Shown here: positions 63,341-64,000 of the stretch, in pieces | How positions within the stretch are numbered: position 1 is the first letter of the stretch | Layout of the letters: each line of letters opens with the position of its first letter | DNA from: Massilia soli | GTDB taxonomy: Bacteria > Pseudomonadota > Gammaproteobacteria > Burkholderiales > Burkholderiaceae_D | Assembly (NCBI RefSeq): GCF_016809835.1 | Contig: NZ_JAFBIL020000005.1 | Location: 248,001-312,000 of the forward strand | Length of the DNA stretch: 64,000 nt | Reading direction: 5' to 3' | Translations under genes and position numbers: made by a program | The notes under the pieces: model-generated | The model's input: the letters and a program-made list of their open reading frames with translations, nothing else | Databases searched by the model: none | What the model was told of the DNA's origin: nothing

Positions 63341-64000
63341 TTAGCGTATCGGCAAAAACTTCGATGGGTCGACCGGCTTGCCCTGCTGGCGGATCTCGAA
63401 GTGCAGTTTAACCGAGTCGGCATCGGAATCGCCCATTTCGGCGATGACCTGTCCCTTGTTCACGTTCTGTCCTTCCTTGACCACGATGCTGCGGTTGTGG
63501 GCGTAGGCGGACAGCAGGCTGTTGCTATGCTTAACGATGACGAGATTACCATATCCGCGGATGCCGCTGCCTGCATACATGACTTTTCCGGCGCCGGCGG
63601 CCATCACATGCTGCCCTGCCCGGCCGGCAATGTCGATGCCTTTATTCTTGCCTTCGTCGAAAGTGGCGACAATGCGGCCGTCCGATGGCCACATCCACGA
63701 CAGCTTTTCGTCGTCGGTGGCAGTGACGGTCGCCCCTGGCACGATCACTGGCGCGGCCGGCGCGGCGACGGCGATTGGCGCGGCCGGCTCGGGACGCTCG
63801 ACCGGTCTCTGGTCGGCGCGGCCGTTGTTGCCCTCGCCCTTCTGGGCGTCGGCCACCGCGGTGTCGGTGTACGGGCGCTTGTCGGCGCGCGGCGTGGTCT
63901 TGCGCGGCACCACAGGCTGGCGGGTTTCCGGCGGGGCAACCGGCGCGGCCTGCGCCAGCTGGGCAGGCGGCGACACGCGCAGCACCTGGCCATACTTGAT
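63341..64000 (-). CDS. nlpD: NlpD-like LysM/LytM protein, 5' part missing
   Basis: The last 219 residues of an envelope protein whose 5' end lies outside the window. The visible part starts in a LysM domain (IKYGQVLRVSPPAQL), then a Pro/Ala-rich linker, then a LytM (M23) domain (WPSDGRIVATFDEGKNKGIDIAG to KLHFEIRQQGKPVDPSKFLP). The second metal-binding HxH is KLH here and the first His site is GIDIAG, so the peptidase is inactive, as in NlpD, which instead activates the amidase AmiC at the septum. 23 bp upstream of rpoS. Confidence 0.93.
   Translation of the reverse strand: MKYGQVLRVSPPAQLAQAAPVAPPETRQPVVPRKTTPRADKRPYTDTAVADAQKGEGNNGRADQRPVERPEPAAPIAVAAPAAPVIVPGATVTATDDEKLSWMWPSDGRIVATFDEGKNKGIDIAGRAGQHVMAAGAGKVMYAGSGIRGYGNLVIVKHSNSLLSAYAHNRSIVVKEGQNVNKGQVIAEMGDSDADSVKLHFEIRQQGKPVDPSKFLPIR

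Overview
The window reads as chromosomal DNA of a high-GC betaproteobacterium, most probably Oxalobacteraceae (Massilia, Duganella or Janthinobacterium relatives). This is inferred from gene orders typical of that group: iscR-iscS-iscU-iscA-hscB-hscA-fdx-iscX; rlmN-pilF-rodZ-ispG-hisS-yfgM-bamB-der-hfq-hflX-hflK-hflC-hisZ-purA; and nlpD-rpoS-rlmD. Abundant REP-like hairpins of the type GTTCCCGC...GCGGGAAC fit as well. Most of the window is housekeeping; accessory material lies mainly between about 17.5 and 39.8 kb and between 57.4 and 60.8 kb.

Layout. 0-7 kb (minus): Fe-S cluster assembly operon from iscR to iscX, continuing into a methyltransferase and L-threonine aldolase (truncated at the window edge), with an IscR-type operator ahead of iscR. 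7-17.3 kb: secreted S1-type serine protease, divergent uracil-DNA glycosylase-like protein, CBS protein, UspA plus quinone reductase behind a perfect FNR-type box, a VOC/FAH/maleylacetoacetate isomerase operon with a divergent LysR regulator, a ChaC-like gamma-glutamylcyclotransferase, a SplB-like radical SAM protein, a DTW-domain tRNA enzyme and an FMN reductase. 17.5-20 kb: exported alpha/beta hydrolase with no conventional start codon, and a serine/threonine dehydratase. 20-30 kb: signalling block with bacteriophytochrome kinase plus response regulator, a REC-HK-REC kinase, a hemerythrin, then a membrane PAS hybrid kinase overlapping a REC-EAL c-di-GMP phosphodiesterase. That last pair is bracketed by two identical tRNA-Asn genes in an exact 88-bp direct repeat. 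30-40 kb: aromatic aminotransferase, uvrB with a possible LexA box, CHASE hybrid kinase, a roughly 390-bp stretch with a candidate small RNA, Rrf2 regulator plus thioredoxin-reductase-like flavoprotein, K+ channel and MarC protein.

40-56.5 kb (all minus): a long run that, in transcription order, is ndk, rlmN, pilF, rodZ-like, ispG, hisS, yfgM, bamB, der, hfq, hflX, hflK, hflC, hisZ, purA and a phosphoribosyltransferase. HisS carries an unusual histidine-rich tail. 56.7-64 kb: Bax-inhibitor-1 membrane protein, a 264-bp MITE-like element with 8-bp target duplication, cupin, multi-PAS hybrid kinase, rlmD, rpoS and nlpD (cut at the window edge).

No prophage, CRISPR array, transposase gene or classical defence system was seen. 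The least explained signals are the MITE and its decayed relative, the candidate small RNA at 36.7-37.0 kb, the tRNA-Asn-flanked signalling pair, the His-rich tail of HisS and the missing start codon of the exported hydrolase.
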